From positions 1 through 64,000 of the forward strand of contig NZ_BAABKD010000008.1 in the NCBI RefSeq assembly GCF_039543645.1: DNA of 64,000 nucleotides, in the 5' to 3' direction. The notes below the pieces were generated by a model, which did no database searches, had not been told where the DNA came from, and worked only from the letters and a program-made list of their open reading frames with translations. Position numbers and translations under genes: made by a program. This document shows, in pieces, positions 1-7,786 of this stretch. Source of the DNA: Paenalcaligenes hermetiae (GTDB lineage: Bacteria > Pseudomonadota > Gammaproteobacteria > Burkholderiales > Burkholderiaceae_B). The stretch's first letter is position 1. Every line of letters begins with the position of its first letter.

Positions 1-228
1 AAGAAATAACAGTTGTTGCACAAGGCAAAAACCTGTATTTCTTACAGTGAGCACTTGATTAAGTTTTGTGGCGTTATCCTCGTGAAAGGATATCGGCCCA
101 CGCATTCCAAGCGCCCACACTTATCGGCTGTTACATTGTTAAAGATCAATTGACACACGCTTGTCATAAGCGGTATCGATACTACTACTAACATCGCGAC
201 TACTGCACTGCGCTGTTAGCTGCAGAGA
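1..228 (-). promoter_or_regulatory. rRNA operon leader (boxB-boxA-boxC), 16S gene off the left edge
   Basis: Read on the minus strand this stretch has the layout of a bacterial rrn leader. A boxB-like hairpin CGCTT-N5-AAGCG (158-172) comes first, then a boxA-like TGATCTTTAACA (137-148), then GTGTGGGC (113-120), which matches the boxC position of E. coli rrn leaders. The text between boxA and boxC resembles 16S leaders of Burkholderiales that I know. These elements load the Nus antitermination complex on rRNA transcripts. The mature 16S gene would begin left of position 1. That this precedes 16S and not 23S is inferred from the promoter cluster directly upstream (235-578). Confidence 0.8.
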
Positions 229-234
229 AATGAA

Positions 235-263
235 ATTATGAAGCGTTTTTAAATTTTTGTCAA
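235..263 (-). promoter_or_regulatory. rrn promoter, most gene-proximal of four
   Basis: On the minus strand a perfect -35 TTGACA (258-263) stands 17 bases from a -10 CATAAT (235-240). Transcription would start near 228 and run left into the boxB/boxA leader. The initial transcribed part (TCTCTGCAG) is a variant of the CTTTCGCAG found after the other three promoters. Confidence 0.75.
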
Positions 264-373
264 CCTGTATTTAGGTGACCCGCTTTATTTTCAAATCAAA
301 CATAAAAATTTGTGGCTGGCTTGCTGCCGTAAACCGGTAAACGTTTAGGTTTAATTCCCTGCGAAAGCATTAA

Positions 374-403
374 ACTATAGCACAGAACAAAATAAAAAGT
401 AAA
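374..403 (-). promoter_or_regulatory. rrn promoter, extended -10 type
   Basis: On the minus strand an extended -10, TGC-TATAGT (-10 at 374-379), has only a weak -35 (TTACTT at 397-402, or TTTACT one base further). About 55 bases around it (359-414) repeat, imperfectly, the stretch at 533-588. The expected start lies next to a CTTTCGCAG element. Confidence 0.55.
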
Positions 404-443
404 GCTTAATTTTGCTGCGCTGCGTTAACTGCGAAAGATTTAA

Positions 444-472
444 ATTATGAAGCAATTTTAATCCTGTGTCAA
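444..472 (-). promoter_or_regulatory. rrn promoter, consensus type
   Basis: On the minus strand a perfect -35 TTGACA (467-472) is 17 bases from -10 CATAAT (444-449), the same pair and spacing as the promoter at 235-263. The sequence after the -10 leads into CTTTCGCAG. The two consensus-type promoters share their flanks and look like copies of one unit. Confidence 0.75.
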
Positions 473-549
473 GCCGCTTAATGCTGATTCTTTCTGACCC
501 GGGTTCCCTGATGCGGGTAAACCCCAAGGGGTGCTGCGAAAGAAAAGTA

Positions 550-578
550 ACTATAGCAAGCCTAAAAAATAAAAGCAA
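550..578 (-). promoter_or_regulatory. rrn promoter, extended -10 type, most distal of four
   Basis: On the minus strand -35 TTGCTT (573-578), 17-base spacer, extended -10 TGC-TATAGT (-10 at 550-555). It resembles the promoter at 374-403 over about 55 bases. Between it and the next promoter lie small GC-rich inverted repeats (for example CCCC-AA-GGGG at 522-531) of unknown role. Confidence 0.55.
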
Positions 579-686
579 GCTTATTTGAAAAGAAAAAAAC
601 AAATGGCATACCTCAATCTGATGAGGTGGGCACGCCCCCATACCTATTCATGCTTAAAACCGCTAAGCTAACACTATTACTCTATT

Positions 687-692
687 TATATA
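687..692 (+). promoter_or_regulatory. possible rng -10 element
   Basis: TATATA lies 15 bases before the chosen rng ATG. No good -35 is visible 16-18 bases upstream. If it is used, the mRNA would begin only a few bases before the ATG, which would fit the absence of a Shine-Dalgarno sequence there. Weak evidence. Confidence 0.25.
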
Positions 693-706
693 GTTCCTAC
701 ACACCC

Positions 707-2167
707 ATGTCCGAAGATATTCTTATTAATGTTACGCCATTTGAAACCCGCGTTGCACTTGTAGAACAAGGCCAAGTACAAGAGCTGCATGTAGAACGAA
801 GCATACAGCGCGGCTATGTGGGCAATATTTACTTAGGCAAAGTTGTGCGGGTTCTGCCTGGGATGCAAAGTGCTTTTATTGAAATTGGTCTAGAACGAGC
901 GGCTTTTATCCATGTGGCGGACCTGCGACAAAATCGCAAGGAGCGCATTGAGGGAACCCCCCCAACGCCGATTGAAAAGCTCCTATTTGAAGGGCAGTCT
1001 CTCATTGTCCAAGTCACCAAAGATCCCATCGGGACCAAAGGTGCGCGACTTTCCACGCAAATTAGTATTGCTGGACGCATGTTGGTCTATCTGCCTTATG
1101 ATCCCCATATTGGCGTTTCGCAAAAAATCGATGATGAGGCATGCCGACAGCGTCTCAAAGAGCGGGTGCAGCAGCTAGCCGGCACAGAGGAAGGTGGATT
1201 TATAGTACGTACTCAGGCAGAAATCGCTACTGATGAGGAACTACAAACAGACTGTCTGTATCTAAAAAAGCTATGGGGGATTATTTTACAACGCCTAAAA
1301 ACGCAAGGGAGCCCCTCTACGCTTTACACCGAGCTGCATTTACACCAACGTATTTTGCGCGATGTTGCCTCCCCTTCTACGGATAAAATTATTGTGGACT
1401 CGCGGATGGTGTTTCAGCAGATGAAAGAGTGGGCCGAAGTCTACACCCCAGCCTTGGTCGACAAAATCCATCATCATAGCGGTAGCCGCCCCCTATTCGA
1501 TACAGTACGTGCCGAAGAGGAAATCCAACGAGCCTTATCTAGACGTGTAGATTTAAAATCTGGTGGATATTTAATTATTGATCAAACAGAAGCGCTCACG
1601 ACGGTGGACGTCAATACAGGAGGCTATGTAGGCGGCAGGAATTTTGGTGATACCATCTTTAAGACAAACCTAGAAGCTACTGTTGCCATCGCCCGTCAGT
1701 TACGCTTACGCAACCTAGGTGGCATTATTATTCTGGATTTCATCGACATGGAAAACCCAGAGCACAGAGAATCAGTCCTGGACGAGTTACGTAATGCGGT
1801 AGCAAAAGACCGCACCCGCATTACGATTAGCGGTTTTAGTCAGCTAGGTTTGGTTGAAATGACCCGAAAGCGCACACGCGAGTCGCTATCGAATTTACTT
1901 TGTGAGCCTTGCCCCACCTGCCAATCTCGCGGCTCGGTGTTAACCGCAAGAAGCGTGTGCTATGAAATCCTAAGAGAAATTCTGCGAGAGGCAAGGCAGT
2001 TTAACCCAAAAGAGTTTCGTATCCTTGCCTCTCAAGACGTGGTGGATTTGTTTTTAGAGGAAGAAAGCCAGCATCTTGCTCAAACAGGCGATTTTATAGG
2101 GAAGCCTATTTCGCTTGAGGTAGATGCCATGTATTCCCAAGAACAATACGATATTATTTTGTTTTAG
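707..2167 (+). CDS. rng: Ribonuclease G
   Basis: Endoribonuclease of the RNase E/G family; in E. coli it trims the 5' end of 16S rRNA and degrades some mRNAs in the cytoplasm. The 486-residue protein has an N-terminal S1 RNA-binding region (about residues 35-120), the catalytic Asp pair D301 (in TTVDVNTG) and D344 (in IILDFID), matching D303 and D346 of RNase E, and the zinc-link C402-PT-C405. Length fits E. coli RNase G (489). The frame is open from a GTG at 626, but homology begins at the ATG at 707 (MSEDILIN). No Shine-Dalgarno is visible. It diverges from the rRNA operon whose promoters fill the upstream gap. Its last 14 bases overlap the end of the lipoprotein gene on the other strand. 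Confidence 0.95.
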   Translation: MSEDILINVTPFETRVALVEQGQVQELHVERSIQRGYVGNIYLGKVVRVLPGMQSAFIEIGLERAAFIHVADLRQNRKERIEGTPPTPIEKLLFEGQSLIVQVTKDPIGTKGARLSTQISIAGRMLVYLPYDPHIGVSQKIDDEACRQRLKERVQQLAGTEEGGFIVRTQAEIATDEELQTDCLYLKKLWGIILQRLKTQGSPSTLYTELHLHQRILRDVASPSTDKIIVDSRMVFQQMKEWAEVYTPALVDKIHHHSGSRPLFDTVRAEEEIQRALSRRVDLKSGGYLIIDQTEALTTVDVNTGGYVGGRNFGDTIFKTNLEATVAIARQLRLRNLGGIIILDFIDMENPEHRESVLDELRNAVAKDRTRITISGFSQLGLVEMTRKRTRESLSNLLCEPCPTCQSRGSVLTARSVCYEILREILREARQFNPKEFRILASQDVVDLFLEEESQHLAQTGDFIGKPISLEVDAMYSQEQYDIILF

Positions 2168-2582
2168 AGGGAATGCCTTGAGGGCAACGATCCGGTTTAG
2201 CCAAAGCTTGAAGCACCCCCGAAATCAAGGGGGCATTTTTCGCATAATAGCTATATCCCACCACACCTAGCTTACCTGTTGCGTAAGCCGTTAAATCTAG
2301 CATGACTTGATCTTTTAAATCGGTAGCCCCCGCTGGCCCATATCGCACCGTGGCAAAGTGTACTTGCAAAGGATCTTTTGTAAATGAGTACTCTATATCA
2401 CATGCTTGTGCATGCAAGTAAAGGCGTCGCTGTACGGTCGGCAAGTCCATATAGATAGGTGTGTCATGGTGTTCATAAATGGGTTTACGTAAATCAAACT
2501 CTCGCAAACCGGTATCTGCCGTAGCCATACAACCGCTCATACCAACCGCCAAGGCTATCAGAGCCAATCGCATTTTTTTCAT
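2154..2582 (-). CDS. Small lipoprotein of unknown function, downstream of msbA
   Basis: I do not recognise a named family. The 142-residue product starts with a basic, hydrophobic signal sequence ending in a lipobox M-S-G-C with the acylated Cys at residue 18. Residue +2 is Met, not Asp, so outer-membrane sorting is expected. The mature part is mixed polar with several Tyr and two Cys (CDIEYS and DRCPQG), which could form a disulfide in the periplasm. A purine-rich stretch (GGGAAAAAG) precedes the ATG. It lies 9 bases after msbA and is very likely co-transcribed with it, which suggests, but does not show, a role in envelope or LPS maintenance. Its 3' end overlaps the end of rng tail to tail. 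Confidence 0.75.
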   Translation of the reverse strand: MKKMRLALIALAVGMSGCMATADTGLREFDLRKPIYEHHDTPIYMDLPTVQRRLYLHAQACDIEYSFTKDPLQVHFATVRYGPAGATDLKDQVMLDLTAYATGKLGVVGYSYYAKNAPLISGVLQALAKPDRCPQGIPSKTK

Positions 2583-2591
2583 CTTTTTCCC

Positions 2592-4343
2592 TTAAGTGGT
2601 AGCAAACTGCATTTCGTAAAGATTGGCATACACGCCCTGCTGTGCCAAAAGCTCATCATGCGTGCCAGACTCTACAATCTGACCTTCGTCCAAGACAATG
2701 ATCCGGTCTGCATTTTTGACTGTGGATAAGCGGTGAGCGATCACTAATGTACTACGATTGCTCATGAGTCGCTCTAAAGAGAGTTGTACCTGACGCTCTG
2801 ACTCGTTATCCAAAGCTGAAGTGGCCTCATCTAAAATTAAAATTGGAGCGTTTTTTATCAAAGCACGTGCAATAGCTAAGCGTTGGCGCTGTCCCCCTGA
2901 AAGGTTCCCGGCCTTTTCCCCCACTTGTGTATGAATACCTTCGGGTAAGGAACGCACAAACTGTGCTAAGTTAGCGGCCTCTAGGGCTTCCCAAACCTTT
3001 TCCTCGGGAACATCGGCATAAGCACCATACGCTACATTATCCTTGATACTACCCTCGAAAAGCACCACATCCTGGCTTACAAAGGATTGATGTAAGCGCA
3101 AAGAGTGAAGCTGCAGCGCAGAGGCAGGCATATCATCGATAAAGATCTCCCCTTCTGTAGGCTCCACAAAACGCGGCAACATATTAGCAAGCGTAGTTTT
3201 ACCACTGCCTGAGCGCCCCACTAACGCCACTGTCTGCCCAGGATGAATGGTAAATGACACATCACGAATAGTGAGTTTGTCTTGGTTTGGATAACGGTGT
3301 GAGATATGGCGGAACTCGACTTTACCATGGATAGGGGTAGCTAACTGCTGAGTCCCCGTGTCCGCCTCAGGGTCGTAATCCACTAAAGCAAACACACTCT
3401 CTGCAGCAGTCAACATTTTTTGCACGGTACCCGTGATATTCGCTAAACGACGAATCGGATCAAACAGCTGGACTAGCGCCGCCATAAAAGCAGCAAACCC
3501 CCCCACCGTTAGCCCTTTAGCCGTGGCTTGATACAGTGCAACCGCTATGACGGCCGCTACCGCAATAGAAATAAAGAACTGTGTAATCGGCGATAAAGCA
3601 GCACTGGCACTAGCCGCTCGCATGGCAAAGCGACGTATACGACCATTCACATACTGAAAGCGCTCAGCTTCGCGCTCGTAGCCATCGAACAGCTTAATGA
3701 CTCGCTGCCCTTCGATGGTTTCCCCTACTACACGGGTTAGCTCCGCATTCATATCCAAGGCGCCACGGTTAATGCGACGTAAGCGTTTAGAAATAATGCG
3801 TGCGGTTATATAAGCCACGGGCAACATCACAAAAACAATCAAGGTCAGCTGCCAAGACATATAAAGCAGTACCGCGATCAATGCCACCACCGTTAAGCTT
3901 TCGCGTACCAATACAGTAATGACCTCGGTTGCAACGTTAGTCAACGTGCCCGCATCAATGGTAAAGCGGTTGAGCAAGCGCCCTGTATCACCCTCTTTAA
4001 ACTTGCTATCCGGTAACACCAGTAAGCGCGCAAACATTTCCTGGCGCAAATTACGCAACATATTGTTTGCCACCAAGGCAAGCAAATAGTTACTGGCATA
4101 CGAGGCAAGCCCTCGTACCAACATAATCACCACCACGGATAACGGTAATAGCCAAATATAATAAGGCTTGGCCCCTGTAAACCCATCATCTAAGAGAGGT
4201 TTCATGATCACAGCCAAAACAGGCTTGGTGGCCGATACAATACTAACTAACAACACCGCCACAATGACCATTTTCCAATAAGGTCGTAAACGGCTGTAAA
4301 TTCGACGCCAAATTTCTGCTTCCGCATTAAAATTAGTCGACAT
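2592..4343 (-). CDS. msbA: Lipid A export ABC transporter MsbA
   Basis: Homodimeric half-transporter that flips lipid A-core across the inner membrane. The N-terminal half holds six membrane segments. The C-terminal ATPase has Walker A GRSGSGKT (about residue 370), signature LSGGQRQR, Walker B ILILDEATSALD and an H-loop VIAHRLS. I start at the ATG at 4343 (MSTNFNAE), which gives 583 residues against 582 in E. coli; an in-frame TTG at 4367 would add eight residues. No clear Shine-Dalgarno precedes either. Heptosyltransferase and core glycosyltransferase genes lie beside it, as expected for an LPS locus, and a lipoprotein gene follows in the same transcript. Confidence 0.95.
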   Translation of the reverse strand: MSTNFNAEAEIWRRIYSRLRPYWKMVIVAVLLVSIVSATKPVLAVIMKPLLDDGFTGAKPYYIWLLPLSVVVIMLVRGLASYASNYLLALVANNMLRNLRQEMFARLLVLPDSKFKEGDTGRLLNRFTIDAGTLTNVATEVITVLVRESLTVVALIAVLLYMSWQLTLIVFVMLPVAYITARIISKRLRRINRGALDMNAELTRVVGETIEGQRVIKLFDGYEREAERFQYVNGRIRRFAMRAASASAALSPITQFFISIAVAAVIAVALYQATAKGLTVGGFAAFMAALVQLFDPIRRLANITGTVQKMLTAAESVFALVDYDPEADTGTQQLATPIHGKVEFRHISHRYPNQDKLTIRDVSFTIHPGQTVALVGRSGSGKTTLANMLPRFVEPTEGEIFIDDMPASALQLHSLRLHQSFVSQDVVLFEGSIKDNVAYGAYADVPEEKVWEALEAANLAQFVRSLPEGIHTQVGEKAGNLSGGQRQRLAIARALIKNAPILILDEATSALDNESERQVQLSLERLMSNRSTLVIAHRLSTVKNADRIIVLDEGQIVESGTHDELLAQQGVYANLYEMQFATT

Positions 4344-4380
4344 AGGAGGCGATTTTAGGTTTTTCAACTACAGTCTCACT

Positions 4381-4408
4381 TATATACTAGAGAATGGGCG
4401 TATTTTAA
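4381..4408 (-). promoter_or_regulatory. possible msbA promoter
   Basis: On the minus strand TTAAAA (4403-4408), 16-base spacer, TATATA (4381-4386), about 38 bases before the msbA ATG. It is a moderate match to sigma-70 in the divergent gap with the GT9 gene. Confidence 0.35.
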
Positions 4409-4463
4409 CGCCTAAGTCCTTTAGGCTCTAGCTAGGACCTTATTTTTTGTATTTTTAACATTT

Positions 4464-5408
4464 ATGATGGAATCTCCCTTAGTGTATTTACGCCTTCCAA
4501 ACTGGTTAGGCGATGTGTGTATGAGCCTCCCCACGCTCGAGGCATTACTCGCTCGGAACTATCGTGTCATCGTCTGCGCCAGGCCATGGGCTAAAACATT
4601 ATTATCCGGTTACGCACTCACAGGCTTTGTACCAATGCAAGGGAAATGGCACCAAGATGCACGCACGCTACGTCAATATAGAAAAAACCATCAGCATAAA
4701 ACCTGTTTTGGGCTTAGCCTACCGGACTCCTTATCCAGTGCTTTGATTTTCCGTTGGGCAGGTATTCCTACAGCTGGCTACCGGGATGATGGTCGTCGCT
4801 TTTTATTACGCTGGTCTATTAAAAAACCCACAACATCGCTCCACGCCGTAGAATCGTGGTATTACTTAGCGAAACAAGCAACAACAATCTGGCAACAGCC
4901 TATCGCCCCCACCCCCATGCGCAGTTTGCACTTAGCCGGTGTGCCTAAAGCCGACCCTACGTTATTTGGTTTAGACCCAAAACAAAAAAATATTCTCATC
5001 GCCCCGACGGCTGTGGGTCTGCATAAGGGTCAAGTAAAAATCTGGCCTCACTACGAAGCGCTTACCCAGGCGCTCCAAGCCCAAAACTACCAAGTCTACA
5101 TGTGCCCGCCACCAAATGAAGTGGAGCAAGCTTTGCAAAATGCCCCGTCCGCAACGCGCTTAGACCCATTACCACTCCTCGCCTTTGCCCAACTTTGTAA
5201 AAGCGTAAATGTCGTAATCTGCAATGACTCTGGCGTATCTCACTTAGCCGCCGCCGTCAATGCCCCACAAATTACACTAATTGGTGTCACCGACGCTGCC
5301 CGCACAGGTCCTTGGTCTGATCGAGCGATTTGCCTTGGGCAAATGGGAAAATGGCCAAGCCTAGAAAATGTCTTACAACACACACACCTAATTAGTACGA
5401 CCCCATGA
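4464..5408 (+). CDS. Glycosyltransferase family 9, heptosyltransferase-like (WaaF/WaaC type)
   Basis: Probable ADP-heptose:LPS heptosyltransferase adding heptose to the inner core on the cytoplasmic face. The start LPNWLGDVCMSLPTLEAL is the N-terminal signature of GT9 enzymes, and CNDSGVSHLAAAVNAP near residue 260 is the family's nucleotide-sugar motif (usually S/TDTGxxH). At 314 residues it is somewhat shorter than E. coli WaaF (348). Two ATGs in a row (4464, 4467) can serve as start. It diverges from msbA and overlaps the next gene by ATGA, so they are translationally coupled. Which heptose position it uses cannot be told from sequence. Confidence 0.8.
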   Translation: MMESPLVYLRLPNWLGDVCMSLPTLEALLARNYRVIVCARPWAKTLLSGYALTGFVPMQGKWHQDARTLRQYRKNHQHKTCFGLSLPDSLSSALIFRWAGIPTAGYRDDGRRFLLRWSIKKPTTSLHAVESWYYLAKQATTIWQQPIAPTPMRSLHLAGVPKADPTLFGLDPKQKNILIAPTAVGLHKGQVKIWPHYEALTQALQAQNYQVYMCPPPNEVEQALQNAPSATRLDPLPLLAFAQLCKSVNVVICNDSGVSHLAAAVNAPQITLIGVTDAARTGPWSDRAICLGQMGKWPSLENVLQHTHLISTTP

Positions 5409-6169
5409 ATATTGCCAATCTTTTAACTCAACTGGTTATTCCCATTAACTTTGCTATGGCACTGCTGCTACTGGCCACAGTGCTACTATTATTCAAAAAA
5501 CGCAAACGGGCCTTTTCCGTTACCTTGATTGCGGTAGCATGGACATGGTTCTGGTCTATGCCCGCCGCCTCAATATGGTTAGGCGGTCATTTAGAAAACC
5601 AGTACACTTACCAGGCCGCCGAACATAACCCAATCGCTGATGCTATCGTGGTCTTAGGTGGACACACTGCTAACAGCCGTCATAACTGGTTTGAGGCTTA
5701 TGACCCAGAAAAAACCACCACTCGCATTCAGCGTGGAGCATCCCTGTATCAGGCACAACGCGCACCAGTAATAATGGTTTCAGGAGCTGCCTTAGATGGT
5801 GGCACTAGCGAGGCCCAGACTATGGCACGCTACCTTAAAAATCAAGGCATCCCCAGCACAGCCATTCTCATCGAAGAACAAAGCTTCACTACGCGCGAAA
5901 ACGCCCTCTACAGCGCTAAATTACTACAGGAGCACCAGCTTCATACCGTGCTACTCGTTACCTCTGCCCTGCATATGCCACGCTCTGCAGCGGCTTTTCG
6001 TAAAGAAAATGTTCAAGTCATTGCCGCTCCTGTAGCACCACAAATTACTCGCCCCAATGCTTCATGGCTTTCCATTTGGCTACCTAGCTATCAAGCACTC
6101 AATGCTAGTCGCTCTATTATCAAAGAGTATGTTGGTCTTCTCGTCTACTGGATACGAGGCTGGATTTAA
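5405..6169 (+). CDS. YdcF/ElyC/SanA-family membrane protein (DUF218)
   Basis: A 254-residue inner-membrane protein with two hydrophobic segments (about residues 10-30 and 37-60), then a DUF218 domain: AIVVLGG, a GxxLYxxxxAPxIxxSG-like stretch, TRENA, and VTSALHMPRS. In E. coli, ElyC and SanA of this family act in envelope integrity and peptidoglycan or polysaccharide precursor balance; the reaction is unsettled. It overlaps the GT9 gene by four bases (ATGA) and so is co-translated with a core glycosyltransferase. It converges on the GT2 gene with only about 10 bases between stops and no terminator. Confidence 0.8.
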   Translation: MNIANLLTQLVIPINFAMALLLLATVLLLFKKRKRAFSVTLIAVAWTWFWSMPAASIWLGGHLENQYTYQAAEHNPIADAIVVLGGHTANSRHNWFEAYDPEKTTTRIQRGASLYQAQRAPVIMVSGAALDGGTSEAQTMARYLKNQGIPSTAILIEEQSFTTRENALYSAKLLQEHQLHTVLLVTSALHMPRSAAAFRKENVQVIAAPVAPQITRPNASWLSIWLPSYQALNASRSIIKEYVGLLVYWIRGWI

Positions 6170-6179
6170 TTATTATTGA

Positions 6180-6953
6180 TTATTCATCCGTGGGCGGCGT
6201 AGGCTTCCAATGCACGTTTTTATTTAAAAACCAGAGTTTGCTATAACGAAAAAAACTGCCTGCCGCTGCCACTCCAGCCAAAATAAAACCCTCTTTACCA
6301 TCTAAAAAACCGCGGCGTATGACATAAATACGCACAAAAGTCCAAAAGGCTTTGGCAACAATGCCTAACAGACCTATACGCTTACCCCGCTCATGCAATT
6401 GCTGGGCCGCCGCTGATGAGTACTGGTTTGTTTTAGTGATCAAGGTCTCTAAGCTATCATAAGGGTAATGCAATAAATACCCTTGTAAGTCGGCTGTTAC
6501 CCCTTGCACAACAACACTTTCATGCACCGCCACGTCTTTAAAGCGCCCTTGATCTCGTTTAAACAAACGTACCAAGCGATCCGGCCACCATCCACTATGC
6601 TGAATCCAACGATCACCAAAGCTTGATTTTCGCGCTACTGTATAGGCATCAGCCTGCGGGTTGGTCAAGGTGGCTTGAATCTCCTGTGCCAATGAGGCAG
6701 GTACGCGTTCATCAGCATCCAAAGATAACACCCACGGTTGGGTGGCTAAATCCAACGCTTTGTTTTTTTGTGGTCCAAATCCAGGCCAATGAGTGGTGTG
6801 GTAGACTTTTGCCCCTAACTCTCGAGCGATTTGACAGGTAGCATCCGTACTGCCAGAGTCCAAAACAATAATTTCAGTAGCAAAAGAAACAGAGGCGATG
6901 CACTCCGCAATATGCGCCTGCTCATTTTTGGTGATAATAATGACTGATAACAT
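6180..6953 (-). CDS. Glycosyltransferase family 2, WaaE/KdtX-like LPS core glucosyltransferase
   Basis: GT2 enzyme; close in pattern to WaaE/KdtX/LgtF proteins that add beta-linked glucose to heptose I of the LPS core. Visible: LSVIIITKNE at the start, IIVLDSGSTDAT, and the metal/UDP motif LSLDADERVP near residue 85, then DRLVRLFKRDQGRF and a C-terminal hydrophobic stretch (about 215-240). I start at the ATG at 6953, which overlaps the stop of the deacetylase gene as ATGA; a GTG at 6980 would add nine residues. It is the last gene of the leftward run that begins at hrpA. Donor sugar is inferred. Confidence 0.8.
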   Translation of the reverse strand: MLSVIIITKNEQAHIAECIASVSFATEIIVLDSGSTDATCQIARELGAKVYHTTHWPGFGPQKNKALDLATQPWVLSLDADERVPASLAQEIQATLTNPQADAYTVARKSSFGDRWIQHSGWWPDRLVRLFKRDQGRFKDVAVHESVVVQGVTADLQGYLLHYPYDSLETLITKTNQYSSAAAQQLHERGKRIGLLGIVAKAFWTFVRIYVIRRGFLDGKEGFILAGVAAAGSFFRYSKLWFLNKNVHWKPTPPTDE

Positions 6954-7786
6954 CAGGCTAGACGGCGTGCACGACGCCACTGTTTAAAAGAGTTAAAAAA
7001 AGGAGCAATCAGAGGATGATGACTAGCGCGAATACGCTTGCCTAACGTTTTCCCCGGCCGATTGCGTACAGCAAAACGATGAATATATGCAGGAGAAGTA
7101 GCAGAGGTATTTCTCCCAAAAGGCTGAGTCGTATATAGATAAACAAAACCTAGGTCTTGCGCAATGCGCACATAATCCGCATCAAAATAGCCTTGGGGCC
7201 AACACAAGTGAGATGACACACCGCCTAATTCCTGCCTTAGTGTCTGCCGCGATGCCTGTAATTCCCAACGCATTTTTTCATTTTTATCTACACCGCTATC
7301 TAAATCCCATCGAGTATGCGTATGCGTATGACTATGAAACTCGACCAACCCTGATTCGCGCATGGTTTGTACTTCTGACCAACGCAAAATAACCTCATCA
7401 CTACGCTGCTGTGCAATAAGCGTCTCGCACACCCGGTGTTCAGGGCAATCAGGTAAGGGGGCTTGGCTTTCTGTATTGGGTCGCACAGCGCCGTGCTGTA
7501 GCCATGAGGTCACCAAAAATATCGTTGCATGAAAACCATATTTTTTTAATAAAGGAAAAGCGTATACCCAATTATCTAAATAACCATCATCAAAAGTAAT
7601 CAAGACGGCCTTGCCAACTGGCTTACCCTGTAGGTGCTGTGCAAATTCATCTAAGGTCAGACTTTTATAATGGTTTTTTTGTAACCAGCGTAATTGGTCC
7701 TCGAAATGTTCGGGTGTACAAGCTATCATGCCACCTTCCGGTCGCACATGATGATACATCAACACAGGAACAGACGGTTTAATCAT
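6953..7786 (-). CDS. Polysaccharide deacetylase family protein (NodB/CE4 fold)
   Basis: A metal-dependent deacetylase of 277 residues. The NodB core shows LITFDDGYLDN (catalytic and metal Asp pair) and a His-rich motif in EFHSHTHTH that should complete the metal site; VLMYHHV at the start is typical of this family. No signal peptide is apparent, so it may act in the cytoplasm on a lipid-linked core sugar. Between two glycosyltransferases, the likely substrate is an N-acetylated hexosamine of the LPS core (inference; I recall a similar gene in the Bordetella pertussis core cluster near dnaE). Start ATG at 7786 overlaps the GT4 stop (ATGA). Confidence 0.8.
   Translation of the reverse strand: MIKPSVPVLMYHHVRPEGGMIACTPEHFEDQLRWLQKNHYKSLTLDEFAQHLQGKPVGKAVLITFDDGYLDNWVYAFPLLKKYGFHATIFLVTSWLQHGAVRPNTESQAPLPDCPEHRVCETLIAQQRSDEVILRWSEVQTMRESGLVEFHSHTHTHTRWDLDSGVDKNEKMRWELQASRQTLRQELGGVSSHLCWPQGYFDADYVRIAQDLGFVYLYTTQPFGRNTSATSPAYIHRFAVRNRPGKTLGKRIRASHHPLIAPFFNSFKQWRRARRLA

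Noticed and set aside
490..532. Possible tRNA fragment or rho-independent terminator (GGTTCCC, CCCCAAGGGG)
   Set aside because: No cloverleaf can be built, and no T-run follows the short stems on either strand.
220..590. Repeats as a CRISPR-like or mobile element
   Set aside because: The copies are imperfect, irregularly spaced and each contains a good promoter; duplication of promoters explains them.
375..641. Open frame of 88 codons on the minus strand
   Set aside because: It overlies the rrn promoter array and has no homology or ribosome site that I can see.
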